A DNA stretch of 64,000 nt, from NCBI RefSeq assembly GCF_013283195.1, contig NZ_JABEKT010000003.1:504994-568993 (forward strand). Direction: 5' to 3'. The notes beneath the pieces were generated by a model. That model was not told the DNA's origin, ran no database searches, and saw only the letters and a program-made list of their open reading frames with translations. The position numbers and the translations under genes were made by a program. Each line of letters begins with the position of its first letter. Position 1 is the stretch's first letter. This DNA comes from Ensifer adhaerens (GTDB lineage Bacteria; Pseudomonadota; Alphaproteobacteria; Rhizobiales; Rhizobiaceae). Below are positions 51,761 to 60,640 of this stretch, piece by piece.

Positions 51761-54247
51761 ATGAAGAACCACCAGCGAAACGAGTTGAAGCAATCCAGGA
51801 TCTTCAATGATGTTTTCGAGAGTATCCTCGATGCAGTCCCCCAACCGATCTTTGTTAAGGACACACAATTTCGCTTCCGTTACGTCAACGACGCTGCCTG
51901 CACTTATTTGGGTCAAAAGCGCCGCGAGCTGATCGGTTACACGGACTACGACTTTCGATCAGATCTTGAAACGAAGCGTATTCGAGAGGCGGACCAGCGC
52001 GTTCTTTGTACCGGAGAAGAGCTTGCACTAGAGGAAGAGATTGTCCTGCCCGACGGAGCCGTCAGAACTGTCGTAACACATAGATGTCGGGCGGAACTGG
52101 CAACAGCGCCGGCGGAGCAGGTGGTCGTAACGACACTCCTGGATGTTACGGCGCAACGCCGCGCAGAAGCGGATCTCCAGGCGAGCCAGCAACACTATCG
52201 AGCGCTGATCGAGCTGCATCCTCAAGTGCCGTGGACTGCGGACCCTTCGGGAGAAGTTCTCGAGATGGGTCCGCGCTGGAAAATCACCGGATTTGATCCG
52301 ACCGATGCGCTTGGGACACGATGGGCACAGGCAATGCATCCCGATGACTTGCCAAACGTGCAGCGGCAGTGGTCGAATTCATTGAAGACCGGACAGCCCC
52401 TTGACATCGAGTTCCGCTTGAAATCCGTGGAAGGAGGATATTGTTGGTTCCGCAGTCGCGCGGCCGTGCGCCGGGCTAAGGATGGAAAAATTGTTCGATG
52501 GTACGGCACGGTTGAAAATATCGATGATCGACGGATAGCTTTGGAGGCCCTGAAGGAGAGTGAAGCGCGGTTCCGGGCGATTGCCGACGATGCGCCTGCC
52601 ATGATCTGGGTAACCAATGAGACGGGTGATAATGACTATCACAGTCGCCTCTGGCTTGAGACGACCGGGCAGACCGCTGACCAGGCAGCTGGGAAAGGTT
52701 GGCTGCACGCAATCCACCCGGATGATCGCCAAAGGGTTGAGGCGAGCTTCAATCGTGCCTTCAGTCTGCGAACCTCGATCCGGACTGAGTATCGCTTGCT
52801 ACGCGCCGAAGCTGGCTTGGCCTGGGTCATCGACATCGGACAACCGCGGTTTGCTGCGGACGGTAAGTTTCTGGGTTTCGTTGGCATTGCACTGGATATC
52901 ACCGAGCGCCGCAACGCAGAACTGGAGCGCTCGCTGGCGAAGAAGCAGATCCACCACATGGCGAGACACGACGCACTGACCGGGTTGCCGAACCGACAGT
53001 TTCTCTCTGAGGAGTTCGAGCTGTTGTCAGGCGAAATCGCGCCAGGCACGCGAATAGCCTTTCTTTGCCTCGACCTCGACGGTTTCAAGGGTGTTAACGA
53101 CGCTTATGGTCGACCCGCAGGCGACTTGCTGCTGCGCCGAGTAGCCGAGCGCTTGCGAGACTCTGTATTACATTCGGACATTATCTGCCGACTGGGCGGT
53201 GACGAGTTTGGCGTCTTGCGTATCGGCGTCAAGACCAGCGATGAAGCATCAGACTTTGCTCAGCAGCTCATAGACGCGGTGAACGCGACCTATGAGCTTG
53301 CAGGACGCGCTGTAGACCTTGGGGTATTCGTTGGGTTGACGGTCGCTCTCAAAAGTGATCGGTCGCTCGACGCGTTCATCCAAGATGCCGACATTGCTCT
53401 TGATCAGGCAAGGTCTTTCGGGCGTGGATCGTATGTTCAGTATGAACCCGGCATGGACGCACAACTGCGCGCAAAACAAGAGATGAACGTTGCGCTTCGG
53501 CGTGCGCTTGACCAAGGTGAACTAGAGATCCACTATCAGCCTCTGGTCAACCTTCACACAGACCAAATCTCTTCATTCGAAGCCCTGATCCGCTGGTCGC
53601 ATCCCGAGCGTGGTTCTATATCTCCAGCTGAATTCATACCAATTGCGGAAGAGACGGGTCTTATTGGTTCGCTCGGCGAATGGGTCCTTCGTGAAGCCTG
53701 CGCTGAAGCAGCCGCATGGCCACCCGGTATCAGCGTTGCGGTCAACCTTTCGCCACTGCAATTTAGGCATCAAAACCTCGCCCGGACAGTGTCGACCGTC
53801 TTGAACAACTCAGACTTGGATGCCTCACGCCTCCAGCTCGAAATCACGGAGTCCGTACTGCTCGACGAATCTGAGGACAATCTACAGCTCCTCAAGGAAA
53901 TTCGCCAACTTGGCGTCAAGATCGCCATCGATGACTTCGGGACCGGATATTCTTCGCTTGGTTATCTGAGAACTTTTCCTTTTGACAAGATCAAGGTCGA
54001 TCGGAGCTTCGTTGCCGACCTACCGGACGGCAAGGAGAGCCTGGCGATTCTCAGAGCCGTCGCAGCGATTGGCCGCTCTCTTGGCATTATCACAACGGTG
54101 GAAGGCGTAGAGCGCCAAGACCAGCTCGAGGTGATCAAGGCCGAAGGTTTCGATGAGGCTCAGGGATACCTGTATGCTCGCCCGCTATCACCTGAGCAAG
54201 CTCGCGGGTTCATTCAACGAAATGGGCGCGAGGTTGCTCCGACCTGA
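51761..54247 (+). CDS. PAS-GGDEF-EAL cyclic-di-GMP protein
   Basis: An 828-residue signalling protein without membrane helices. Three PAS domains (about residues 20-130, 140-255 and 270-385; the first reads ILDAVPQPIFVKDTQFRFRY) precede a GGDEF domain (RLGGDEFGVL at about 490) and an EAL domain (FEALIRWSHPE, NLSPLQF, EITES, DDFGTGYSSLGYL, TTVEGVE), so both diguanylate cyclase and phosphodiesterase motifs are intact. The inhibitory RxxD site reads LHSD, so feedback inhibition may be lost. A GTG at 51698 is an alternative start. It sets cyclic-di-GMP levels in response to a PAS ligand or redox signal. Confidence 0.92.
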   Translation: MKNHQRNELKQSRIFNDVFESILDAVPQPIFVKDTQFRFRYVNDAACTYLGQKRRELIGYTDYDFRSDLETKRIREADQRVLCTGEELALEEEIVLPDGAVRTVVTHRCRAELATAPAEQVVVTTLLDVTAQRRAEADLQASQQHYRALIELHPQVPWTADPSGEVLEMGPRWKITGFDPTDALGTRWAQAMHPDDLPNVQRQWSNSLKTGQPLDIEFRLKSVEGGYCWFRSRAAVRRAKDGKIVRWYGTVENIDDRRIALEALKESEARFRAIADDAPAMIWVTNETGDNDYHSRLWLETTGQTADQAAGKGWLHAIHPDDRQRVEASFNRAFSLRTSIRTEYRLLRAEAGLAWVIDIGQPRFAADGKFLGFVGIALDITERRNAELERSLAKKQIHHMARHDALTGLPNRQFLSEEFELLSGEIAPGTRIAFLCLDLDGFKGVNDAYGRPAGDLLLRRVAERLRDSVLHSDIICRLGGDEFGVLRIGVKTSDEASDFAQQLIDAVNATYELAGRAVDLGVFVGLTVALKSDRSLDAFIQDADIALDQARSFGRGSYVQYEPGMDAQLRAKQEMNVALRRALDQGELEIHYQPLVNLHTDQISSFEALIRWSHPERGSISPAEFIPIAEETGLIGSLGEWVLREACAEAAAWPPGISVAVNLSPLQFRHQNLARTVSTVLNNSDLDASRLQLEITESVLLDESEDNLQLLKEIRQLGVKIAIDDFGTGYSSLGYLRTFPFDKIKVDRSFVADLPDGKESLAILRAVAAIGRSLGIITTVEGVERQDQLEVIKAEGFDEAQGYLYARPLSPEQARGFIQRNGREVAPT

Positions 54248-54249
54248 GC

Positions 54250-54880
54250 CGTGGGGCGGAGCAACGGACCTGCCCGTCCCAATAACGAAATGATGCGTCG
54301 CGCGTGGATGTAGGTCACACGGTGGTAGCGCTCCAGGAGGCCGAATTTCATCCGGGTTCTGGGAAGATTGCAGAAGGCGAACACCGCGCGCTTGTACGGG
54401 TTGGGGCCCAATGACTGCTCCACCAAGATCGAAGTCTGTTGATCCCCGCACAAAAGTCGATCGGATCCCGGTGAAGTTAGACGCGCAGATCATCAGCCAG
54501 CCGGAACACCGCAACGCCCCAACGCTTCGATCTTCGCCAATGTCAGCATCCGCATCTTCAAGCTCAGGCCGCGCACCGTTTGGGAGCCACGCTTTCAACC
54601 TCACCCTTGGCGATGTCGGTCGAGTCGACGGGACCAGCGGCCGTGCAGTCGCAGATACCGCAACCCCCGGGACGAAGGCCGGCGGCTCGCTGTTAGACAT
54701 AACTGTCAATTCCCTCTCGGTCGTTTGCCGGCGTCGGCACAGCGCCACCCAGTTGCGCAACTGATTGGCGTTGACCCCGTGCGCCAGCGCAAGCCCTGCC
54801 ATCGATACCCGGCTCAAGGGCCGCATCAACCAAGCGCCCCTTCTGCCGTCGACCCCTTGAATTCTCTGACCGGGCTAGTG
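54250..54880 (-). mobile_element. IS66-family remnant (tnpA/tnpB fragments)
   Basis: Minus-strand frames carry degraded IS66 accessory genes: SMAGLALAHGVNANQLRNWV and KAWLPNGARPELEDADADIG (tnpA), followed in two frames by WLMICASNFTGIRSTFVRGS and SLGPNPYKRAVFAFCNLPRT with MKFGLLERY (tnpB). Several frameshifts and the absence of the large tnpC transposase show it is inactive. No terminal inverted repeats were identified, so the ends are approximate. Confidence 0.6.
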
Positions 54881-54938
54881 CTGGCCCATACCGTGCTCGG
54901 CGCGCCCTTCGTCGCGCCCACCTCGATGTGTGCAACAC

Positions 54939-55787
54939 TCAAATCCACTGCAGAAACTTGCGGACCGCCTTCTCGCTCGAGCGCCGTTCCTGGTGCACAA
55001 GGTACCACCCGCCAGGGTGCATGACATCGGATACGAGCAGGGCAACGAGTGTCCCATTGGCCAAGTCCGCCTCGACCAGGAACTGCAGCACCACGACCAA
55101 CCCCTGACCGTTGGCTGCCGCCTGTCGAAAAGCGGCGAGGATTTTTGCAAGAGGTTGCTCGCTCCGACGCTGGCCGCCCACATCGCGGCGTCGTCGGCGG
55201 TCCCGTTAACTGACAGAAACGAGAAATGCCTGAGATCTTCCGGCGTGTTGATGACCTTGGCGATTGCGGGTGCGCAGACGCCAACGAGGCGCTCGCGGCG
55301 AAGCAGCGTATAGCTGAGGTTCGGCCGGTTCCGTGCGCGCGTGTAGATGAAGCCGATATCGGCGCGGTCGGGATTGAACTCCCAATCAAGAAGGCTTGCA
55401 TCGAGATTGACCGCGATTTCGGGCGCCGCCTCCCTTGAAGGTCTGGCGGCGCGGTATCCGCCAACGCACGGCGATAGTGACATAGACCTGCACCGTCGAC
55501 GTCGGGGCGTTCGATTGACGAATGAGGTCGGTGGTGAGCGCGCCTTTGTCGAGCGCCTCCTGCACGACCGGAAAGTAGACCGCCCCTTCCCGGCTGAGTT
55601 CCACACGCCCGGGAAGTCTAAGGAAAAGCGGTGAACCGAGATTGCGCTCGAGCGAAACCCGCTGATGGCTGATTGTTGGTTTCCACTCGGAACTGAGCCG
55701 GTTAGGCGCATAATTTCCATTGAGATTTGAGCCATGTGACCTTCCCCTCAACGCGGTGAGCGGCGGGGGCAACGGAGTGATCCACAT
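54939..55787 (-). pseudogene. LysR family regulator, multiple frameshifts
   Basis: A minus-strand LysR-type regulator broken into at least three frames. The first (start near 55787) has PLPPPLTALR, then TISHQRVSLERNLGSPLFLR (winged HTH) after a gap that deletes part of the HTH. The second has PEIAVNLDASLLDWEFNPDR, ADIGFIYTRARNRP and VNTPEDLRHFSF-like effector-domain sequence. The third supplies LVEADLANGTLVALLVSDVM and AVRKFLQWI to the stop at 54939. Relatives resemble GcvA/AmpR-type regulators. The IS66 remnant is adjacent. Confidence 0.7.
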
Positions 55788-55854
55788 GGGACTTTTAAAC
55801 ATCATCCGTCGGATGGCGCTGGGAGAGAAGCAATCGATCCGCGAGATCAGCCGG

Positions 55855-56625
55855 TCAGGAAAACTCGATCCAGACCGGCGCGTGATCACTGGTGTGGGGC
55901 CAGGCTCTGACCGACTTGTCGACCTTTGCCCGCTTCAGACCGGCCGCCAGCGCCGGAGTTAGCAGGAAATGATCTATGCGCAGCCCGGCGTCGCGAGCAA
56001 AGGCATTTCGGAAATATTTCCAGAATGTGTAGATCCGCTCATTGGGATGGAGATATCTGACCGCATCCGTCCAGCCCTGATCAAGCAGGCGGGCAAAGGC
56101 TGCCTTCACCTCCGGCCTGAAGAGCGCATCGTCGCGCCATCGCTCGGGCTTGTAGACATCGAGATCGGTCGGCATGACGTTGAAATCGCCGACAAGAGCA
56201 ACCGGAACTCCAAGTTCGATCAACTCTGCTGCGTAGTCACCAAGCCGCTTGAACCAGCGCAGCTTGTAGTCGAACCTGGGACCTGGAACCGGATTGCCGT
56301 TCGGCAAATACAGGCATCCGACAATGATGCCATTCACTGCTGCTTCAATGTATCGGCTATGGCTGTCATCTAGATCGCCTGGAAGACCACGGCGCGTCTC
56401 GATCGGCGCTTGCCCACGGGCAAGAATGGCAACGCCATTCCAGGACTTCTGCCCATGCCAGATCGCACTGTAGCCGGCGTTCTCGATTTCGCGTCGAGGA
56501 AACCTGTTATCGGCCGCTTTAAGCTCCTGCAAGCAAACGACATCGGGCGTAGCTTCATCGAGCCAGCGCAAGAGCACCTCAAGACGGCCATTGACCCCAT
56601 TCACATTGTAGGTGGCAAGTTTCAC
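55855..56625 (-). CDS. xthA: Exodeoxyribonuclease III
   Basis: A 256-residue EEP-family AP endonuclease/3'-exonuclease for base-excision repair. Motifs: LATYNVNGVNGRL (Asn), VVCLQELKA (metal Glu), VGCLYLPNGNP, VALVGDFNVMPTDLDV, WTDAVRYL, LRIDHFLL and the terminal TSDHAPVWI catalytic His. The GTG at 56625 is preferred: AAGGA is upstream and the protein then begins directly VKLATYN as in the family; the longer frame from 56757 is not conserved. It lies divergent from the Ku genes. Confidence 0.9.
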   Translation of the reverse strand: MKLATYNVNGVNGRLEVLLRWLDEATPDVVCLQELKAADNRFPRREIENAGYSAIWHGQKSWNGVAILARGQAPIETRRGLPGDLDDSHSRYIEAAVNGIIVGCLYLPNGNPVPGPRFDYKLRWFKRLGDYAAELIELGVPVALVGDFNVMPTDLDVYKPERWRDDALFRPEVKAAFARLLDQGWTDAVRYLHPNERIYTFWKYFRNAFARDAGLRIDHFLLTPALAAGLKRAKVDKSVRAWPHTSDHAPVWIEFS

Positions 56626-56829
56626 GGGTTTTGGTCCTTGCGTTTTGACATCCGGCACATTGTGGCCGGCCACCTGCGTATTTTCATCTTTGGCCCACAG
56701 CAGTGGTTTTGCTCTGTCCAGAACGCGCGCGCTCGAAAAAAGATGCATTGCAATCAAGCCGCTAAGCCGGGTGCAAGAGACGGACGGCTCTTAGCCCGCC
56801 CGTTGCACGAAAAGGTTTCGCAATGGCAG

Positions 56830-56854
56830 GGAACGATTTGCCGCCTCATCGGTT
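56830..56854 (+). promoter_or_regulatory. EcfG-type promoter for the Ku operon
   Basis: GGAAC (56830-56834), 17 bases, GTT (56852-56854), 34 bp upstream of the first Ku start. Confidence 0.7.
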
Positions 56855-56887
56855 GATTTGCGTCGGTTTAGGTGAGGAGAGTTTTTT

Positions 56888-57784
56888 ATGGCTGCCCCCA
56901 GAGCGAATTGGAAAGGCTTCATCAAGTTTGGTGAAGTTGCCTGTGCCGTCGCCCTCTACACTGCAGCATCGTCATCCGAACGTGTGGCCTTCAACACCCT
57001 CAATCGTAAAACTGAAAATCGGGTCCGCCGGGAGTTCATCGATAGCGAGACTGGAGATCCTGTCGAGCGGGAAGATCAGGTCAAAGGTTACGAGACCGAA
57101 AGTGGCCGGTACGTCGTTCTGGAGCCTGAAGAAATCGCGGCCGCTGTCCCAGACAGCGACAAAACATTGAAGATCGAAGCCTTCATTCCCTGCTCGCAGA
57201 TCGACACGACCTATTTCGACAAACCCTATTACATAGCCCCGGACAAACTGGGCGCCGACGCCTTCATGCTCCTTCGTGACGGTATGAAGCTTGAAAATGT
57301 TGCCGCCATCGCGCGCACGGTTCTTTTCCGCCGGATGCGCACCGTCCTGATGCGCTCACATGGCAAAGGGTTGATCGCATCCACCCTCAACTTCGACTAT
57401 GAAGTGCGCTCGGCCGAGAAGGCTTTCGAAGGTGTTCCGGACTTGAAGATCGAAGGCGAAATGCTCGATCTCGCCGAGCACATCATCGAAAAGAAAAAGG
57501 GCAGTTTCGACGCCAGCAAGTTCGACGATCGCTACGAGGCCGCTGTCGTCGAACTGGTCAAGGCCAAGCTGGAAGGGCGGTCGCTTCCCAAAAAGAAAGT
57601 GCCCGCCGCGTCGAAACCGGGCGATCTTCTCAAGGCACTGCGCGAAAGCGCGGGCTTGGGCACGACGACGGCAAAGACCAAGCGCGGGGCCGTCAACGCC
57701 AACAAGGGTGCTACCCGCAAGAAACCCCAAACGACAGCTACCCGGTCGAAATCCGCTTCCGCGCCGAAGCGGCGTGCCAGCTAA
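56888..57784 (+). CDS. ku: Ku protein (first copy)
   Basis: A 298-residue bacterial Ku homologue for non-homologous end joining. The Ku core reads WKGFIKFGEVACAVALYTAA, FNTLNRKTENRVRREFIDSE, REDQVKGYE, YFDKPYYIAPD and EHIIEKKKGSFDASKFDDRY (about residues 7-215). The C-terminus (about 235-298) is a Lys/Arg/Ala/Thr-rich tail, which in other Ku proteins contributes DNA binding. GAGGAG is close before the ATG. The second Ku gene starts 16 bp downstream. No ligD is in the window. Confidence 0.93.
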   Translation: MAAPRANWKGFIKFGEVACAVALYTAASSSERVAFNTLNRKTENRVRREFIDSETGDPVEREDQVKGYETESGRYVVLEPEEIAAAVPDSDKTLKIEAFIPCSQIDTTYFDKPYYIAPDKLGADAFMLLRDGMKLENVAAIARTVLFRRMRTVLMRSHGKGLIASTLNFDYEVRSAEKAFEGVPDLKIEGEMLDLAEHIIEKKKGSFDASKFDDRYEAAVVELVKAKLEGRSLPKKKVPAASKPGDLLKALRESAGLGTTTAKTKRGAVNANKGATRKKPQTTATRSKSASAPKRRAS

Positions 57785-57799
57785 ACGGAGAATGCGTCC

Positions 57800-58606
57800 A
57801 TGCCGGTTCGTCCCTATTGGAAGGGCTATCTCAAGCTCTCGCTGGTCACCTGCCCAGTTCAGATGATGCCAGCCATCTCCGACAACGAAAAGGTTCGCTT
57901 CCACACGCTGAACCGCGAAACCCAGAACCGCGTCATCAGTCACTACGTGGATTCGGTCAGCGGCGAGGAAGTCGAGGAGGAGGATCAGGTCAAAGGCTAT
58001 CAGCGTGGGGAGGACGAATACCTGGTGCTGGAAGACGAAGAACTCGAGAATATCGCACTGGACAGCACCAACACGATTGAAATTGAGACCTTCACACAGC
58101 GCGACAGCGTCGAATGGATCTGGTTCGATACACCCTACTATCTTTCTCCCAACGACCCTGTCGGCCAGGAAGCGTTTTCCGTCATCCGTGATGCGATGGA
58201 AGCCAAGGATATGGTCGGGATCTCCCGCCTGGTCATCAGGCGGCGAGAGCGCGCGGTTTTGCTGGAGCCGCGCGGCAAAGGGATTGTCTTGTGGACTTTG
58301 CGCTACGGTGACGAAGTGAGAGACGAAGAGGGCTACTTTGCCGGTATTGGCGACGCGAACGCCGATTCCGATCTGATGCCGCTCGTTCGACAATTGATCA
58401 AGAAGAAGACCACCGAATGGAATCCGAAGCTGGTCGTCGATCCGGTGCAAGACCGGCTGCTTGACATTATCAACGCCAGGAAAAAGCATCTGAAGAAGCC
58501 GGGCAAGGCCACGCCAAAATCAGCCGATCCGGAATCAAGCAATGTCATCAACATCATGGATGCACTGAAAAAGTCCGTTGCGGCCGAAACAAGGTCAAAG
58601 AAGTGA
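57800..58606 (+). CDS. ku: Ku protein (second copy)
   Basis: A 268-residue Ku homologue: PYWKGYLKLSLVTCPVQMMP, HTLNRETQNRVISHYVDSVS, EEEDQVKGYQ, IWFDTPYYLSPND and LIKKKTTEWNPKLVVDPVQD. It differs clearly from the first copy and has a shorter Lys-rich tail. In Sinorhizobium-type bacteria several Ku paralogues exist and some are thought to act as pairs; a heterodimer is plausible here but unproven. GGAG lies about 9 bases upstream. Confidence 0.93.
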   Translation: MPVRPYWKGYLKLSLVTCPVQMMPAISDNEKVRFHTLNRETQNRVISHYVDSVSGEEVEEEDQVKGYQRGEDEYLVLEDEELENIALDSTNTIEIETFTQRDSVEWIWFDTPYYLSPNDPVGQEAFSVIRDAMEAKDMVGISRLVIRRRERAVLLEPRGKGIVLWTLRYGDEVRDEEGYFAGIGDANADSDLMPLVRQLIKKKTTEWNPKLVVDPVQDRLLDIINARKKHLKKPGKATPKSADPESSNVINIMDALKKSVAAETRSKK

Positions 58607-58941
58607 GAAGCAAGGTGCAAGGACGCTTGGCTACTGTGGTCAGCCGGCGCCCTTCGTGCGTTGCTGTGATAGACATCAACGAGGTGGGCGCCGGGCGGCA
58701 GCTGTTTGCCGCTACGCCCACCTATACGGCTGACAGCTTTGGGTCCAGTGTTTGCCGGCCCGGCCGATGTCCGGCGCTCGTGTGCATGAGATAGCGGTAA
58801 GGAGATGTCAGGGGCGGGTCGCCATGCCACTCTCGCGCATTTCGAAACAAAGGGTTCCGGGCAACCGCTCTTAATCGCGATGCCCAACCTGCGAGGGCCA
58901 ATTGTACATAAAAAAGACGCTATATGCCTACACGAGTCCCG
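58607..58941. other. Intergenic region, no gene seen
   Basis: About 335 bp after the second Ku gene. No ribosome-supported ORF, hairpin with T tract or RNA gene was recognised. Confidence 0.5.
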
Positions 58942-59169
58942 CTAGCCCTGGGGCGCCAAGCTCGTCCTTATGCCAGCCTGCGCGAAGCGCGTCAGCTGTG
59001 TCTGAGTGGCTTCCGGCGTGTAGAGGACATGGACCGGATGGCCGGAGCGGTCGAGGCGTTCGGCCTTGCTGAACGCTTCGTCGAAACCCTCTGGGTTTGC
59101 ATCAACGGATCCTGCAGCAGCATCTTGTTCGATCACATAAAATTGCGCATCTCCAATATCGGTTGTCAT
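58942..59169 (-). CDS. Small hypothetical protein
   Basis: A 75-residue acidic protein (MTTDIGDAQFYVIEQDAAAG ... VHVLYTPEATQTQLTRFAQA) without a named domain; it looks like a small alpha/beta fold. GGGAG at spacing about 7 supports the ATG at 59169. No stress promoter was found for it. Confidence 0.65.
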   Translation of the reverse strand: MTTDIGDAQFYVIEQDAAAGSVDANPEGFDEAFSKAERLDRSGHPVHVLYTPEATQTQLTRFAQAGIRTSLAPQG

Positions 59170-59494
59170 GTGAATTCTCCCATTTCACCAACAATCGATT
59201 GCGGCTGCGATGGTTGCACCACAAACAACAAACCTGGAAAAAGCGTCGTACATGCGGATCTCGCATCAATGCCGCCCGGCGGCTGATCGGAAATACGCGT
59301 CTTCCGGGACCTATCGCAATCGATAGCGAAGAAGTGGATGTTTCCGCCGGCGCACCTGACAAGTCTTTTCCAGAACGGAAATCGCCGAACACCAGGTGCA
59401 CAAGAAATTGGCGACGCCTTGACCTATCAACAAAATTCCCGACCTGCCGTTCCCGTTGTGGCGACCCTATGTGATGCTGCTGCCTGTCCGTCGC
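59170..59494. other. Intergenic region, no gene seen
   Basis: About 325 bp between the 75-residue gene and the EcfG-type promoter of the second mini-sigma gene. The long plus-strand frame through it lacks a supported start. Confidence 0.5.
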
Positions 59495-59519
59495 GGAACA
59501 AAGCCATATCCGCCATGTT
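59495..59519 (+). promoter_or_regulatory. EcfG-type promoter for second mini-sigma gene
   Basis: GGAAC (59495-59499), 17 bases, GTT (59517-59519), 35 bp upstream of the start at 59554. Confidence 0.65.
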
Positions 59520-59553
59520 GGGTGCGATCACTCGGACGTTAGAAAGGCTTCCC

Positions 59554-59832
59554 ATGACGATCATGGTGAGGGAGATGAAGGTCCTAGACATCATGCCGGA
59601 TCTGAGGAAATGGGCGCAATCGATGCGCTCGAATCCCGTCCAGTCAGCGGCGCTGGTTGAAGAGACGCTCGAACTGGCCCTTGAGGAGTTCGAGGCCTTC
59701 ATCCGCTCACCCGATCAAAGACTGTGGCTCTTCAAACTGATGAAGGACATCCAGCGCGGTCACGTAGCGCCAAGATCGACGATTGCGACCGCTCGAAGTA
59801 CCCTGACGGGCGCGGCCATTTCATGTCGTTAA
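59554..59832 (+). CDS. Sigma-region-2-only mini-protein (second copy)
   Basis: A 92-residue protein aligned with 21241-21522 over its whole core: VLDIMPDLRKWAQSMRSNPV, QSAALVEETLELALEEFEAF and RLWLFKLMKDIQRGH correspond to VVGLLPSLKGFASSLEPDPE, QSRLLVQRTLHRAV and RRWLFRLMLDIREVR. Both resemble region 2 of ECF/EcfG sigma factors with the DNA-melting residues eroded, and neither has region 4. The ATG at 59554 has AAAGG at spacing 6; ATGs at 59563 and 59578 are possible. An EcfG-type promoter lies 35 bp upstream. See finding on decoy role. Confidence 0.6.
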   Translation: MTIMVREMKVLDIMPDLRKWAQSMRSNPVQSAALVEETLELALEEFEAFIRSPDQRLWLFKLMKDIQRGHVAPRSTIATARSTLTGAAISCR

Positions 59833-60005
59833 AGTCGGCGACCTCGGCCCAGCCCTCCCTGAGATTGGAGCCAAACAAGGCTGGATTTCGGTGTCCCGCA
59901 AATGCGGAGGTAGCGTCGTTGTAGATCATCCCCCGCCCCGAGAGTGAAGCAAGTGAGCCGGTGTGATCGAAGGGCGCACCAATCGAACGGGCGTTCGCGT
60001 CTCGC

Positions 60006-60030
60006 GGAACATCCAAGCAAGAGGAAAGTT
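60006..60030 (+). promoter_or_regulatory. EcfG-type promoter for DUF892-katE
   Basis: GGAAC (60006-60010), 17 bases, GTT (60028-60030), 35 bp upstream of the DUF892 start. katE, 75 bp after DUF892, has no such site of its own. Confidence 0.65.
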
Positions 60031-60064
60031 CTATACGTCGCGAACCATCCAATAGGAGAACAAA

Positions 60065-60565
60065 ATGGCGACCCAAAAGACACTCAATGATCTCTTTCTT
60101 GATACGCTGAAGGACATCTACTTTGCTGAGAAGCAAATCCTGAAGGCGCTGCCGAAGATGGCCCGTGCTGCTCAGGCCGAGGAAGGCAAGGCAGGATTTC
60201 TGAAGCACCGTGACGAAACCCAGGCACAGGTCGAACGGCTGGAGGAGATCTTCGAGCTTCTTGGTAAACCGGCGCGCGGCAAGACGTGCGAGGCGATTCA
60301 GGGCCTCATTGCCGAGGGTGAAGAAATCATCGAAGAGTACAAAGGGACTGCCGCGCTCGATGCCGGCCTCATTTCTTCGGCACAATCGGTTGAGCACTAC
60401 GAAATCGCCCGCTACGGCACGCTTATCGCTTGGGCGAAACAGCTGGGGCTCAAGGCAGCTGTTCCGTTGCTGGAGGCAAACCTGGCGGAGGAAGTCGCCA
60501 CCGACAAGAAGTTGACAGAGCTCGCCACTGCTTCGGCAAACGCCAAGGGGGCTAGGGCCGCGTGA
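60065..60565 (+). CDS. DUF892 (YciE-type) ferritin-like protein
   Basis: A 166-residue four-helix ferritin-like protein: LNDLFLDTLKDIYFAEKQIL, GFLKHRDETQAQVERLEEIF, CEAIQGLIAEGEEIIEEYKG and QSVEHYEIARYGTLIAWAKQ carry the conserved Glu/His metal ligands of the YciF/YciE family. It is linked to oxidative and general stress responses; the activity (iron binding or mineral storage) is unproven. AGGAG lies about 7 bases upstream. It is followed by katE in the same direction. Confidence 0.9.
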   Translation: MATQKTLNDLFLDTLKDIYFAEKQILKALPKMARAAQAEEGKAGFLKHRDETQAQVERLEEIFELLGKPARGKTCEAIQGLIAEGEEIIEEYKGTAALDAGLISSAQSVEHYEIARYGTLIAWAKQLGLKAAVPLLEANLAEEVATDKKLTELATASANAKGARAA

Positions 60566-60640
60566 ACCCGCAAATGGGAAGAAGACCGCGCCAGCACGGC
60601 CTTCTTCCCACCCGAGGCTTCAGGTGCTGGGAGAAACTCA

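Noticed and set aside
57356-58489. A 377-codon minus-strand ORF over both Ku genes
   Set aside because: Antisense to two clearly conserved Ku genes; no recognisable product.
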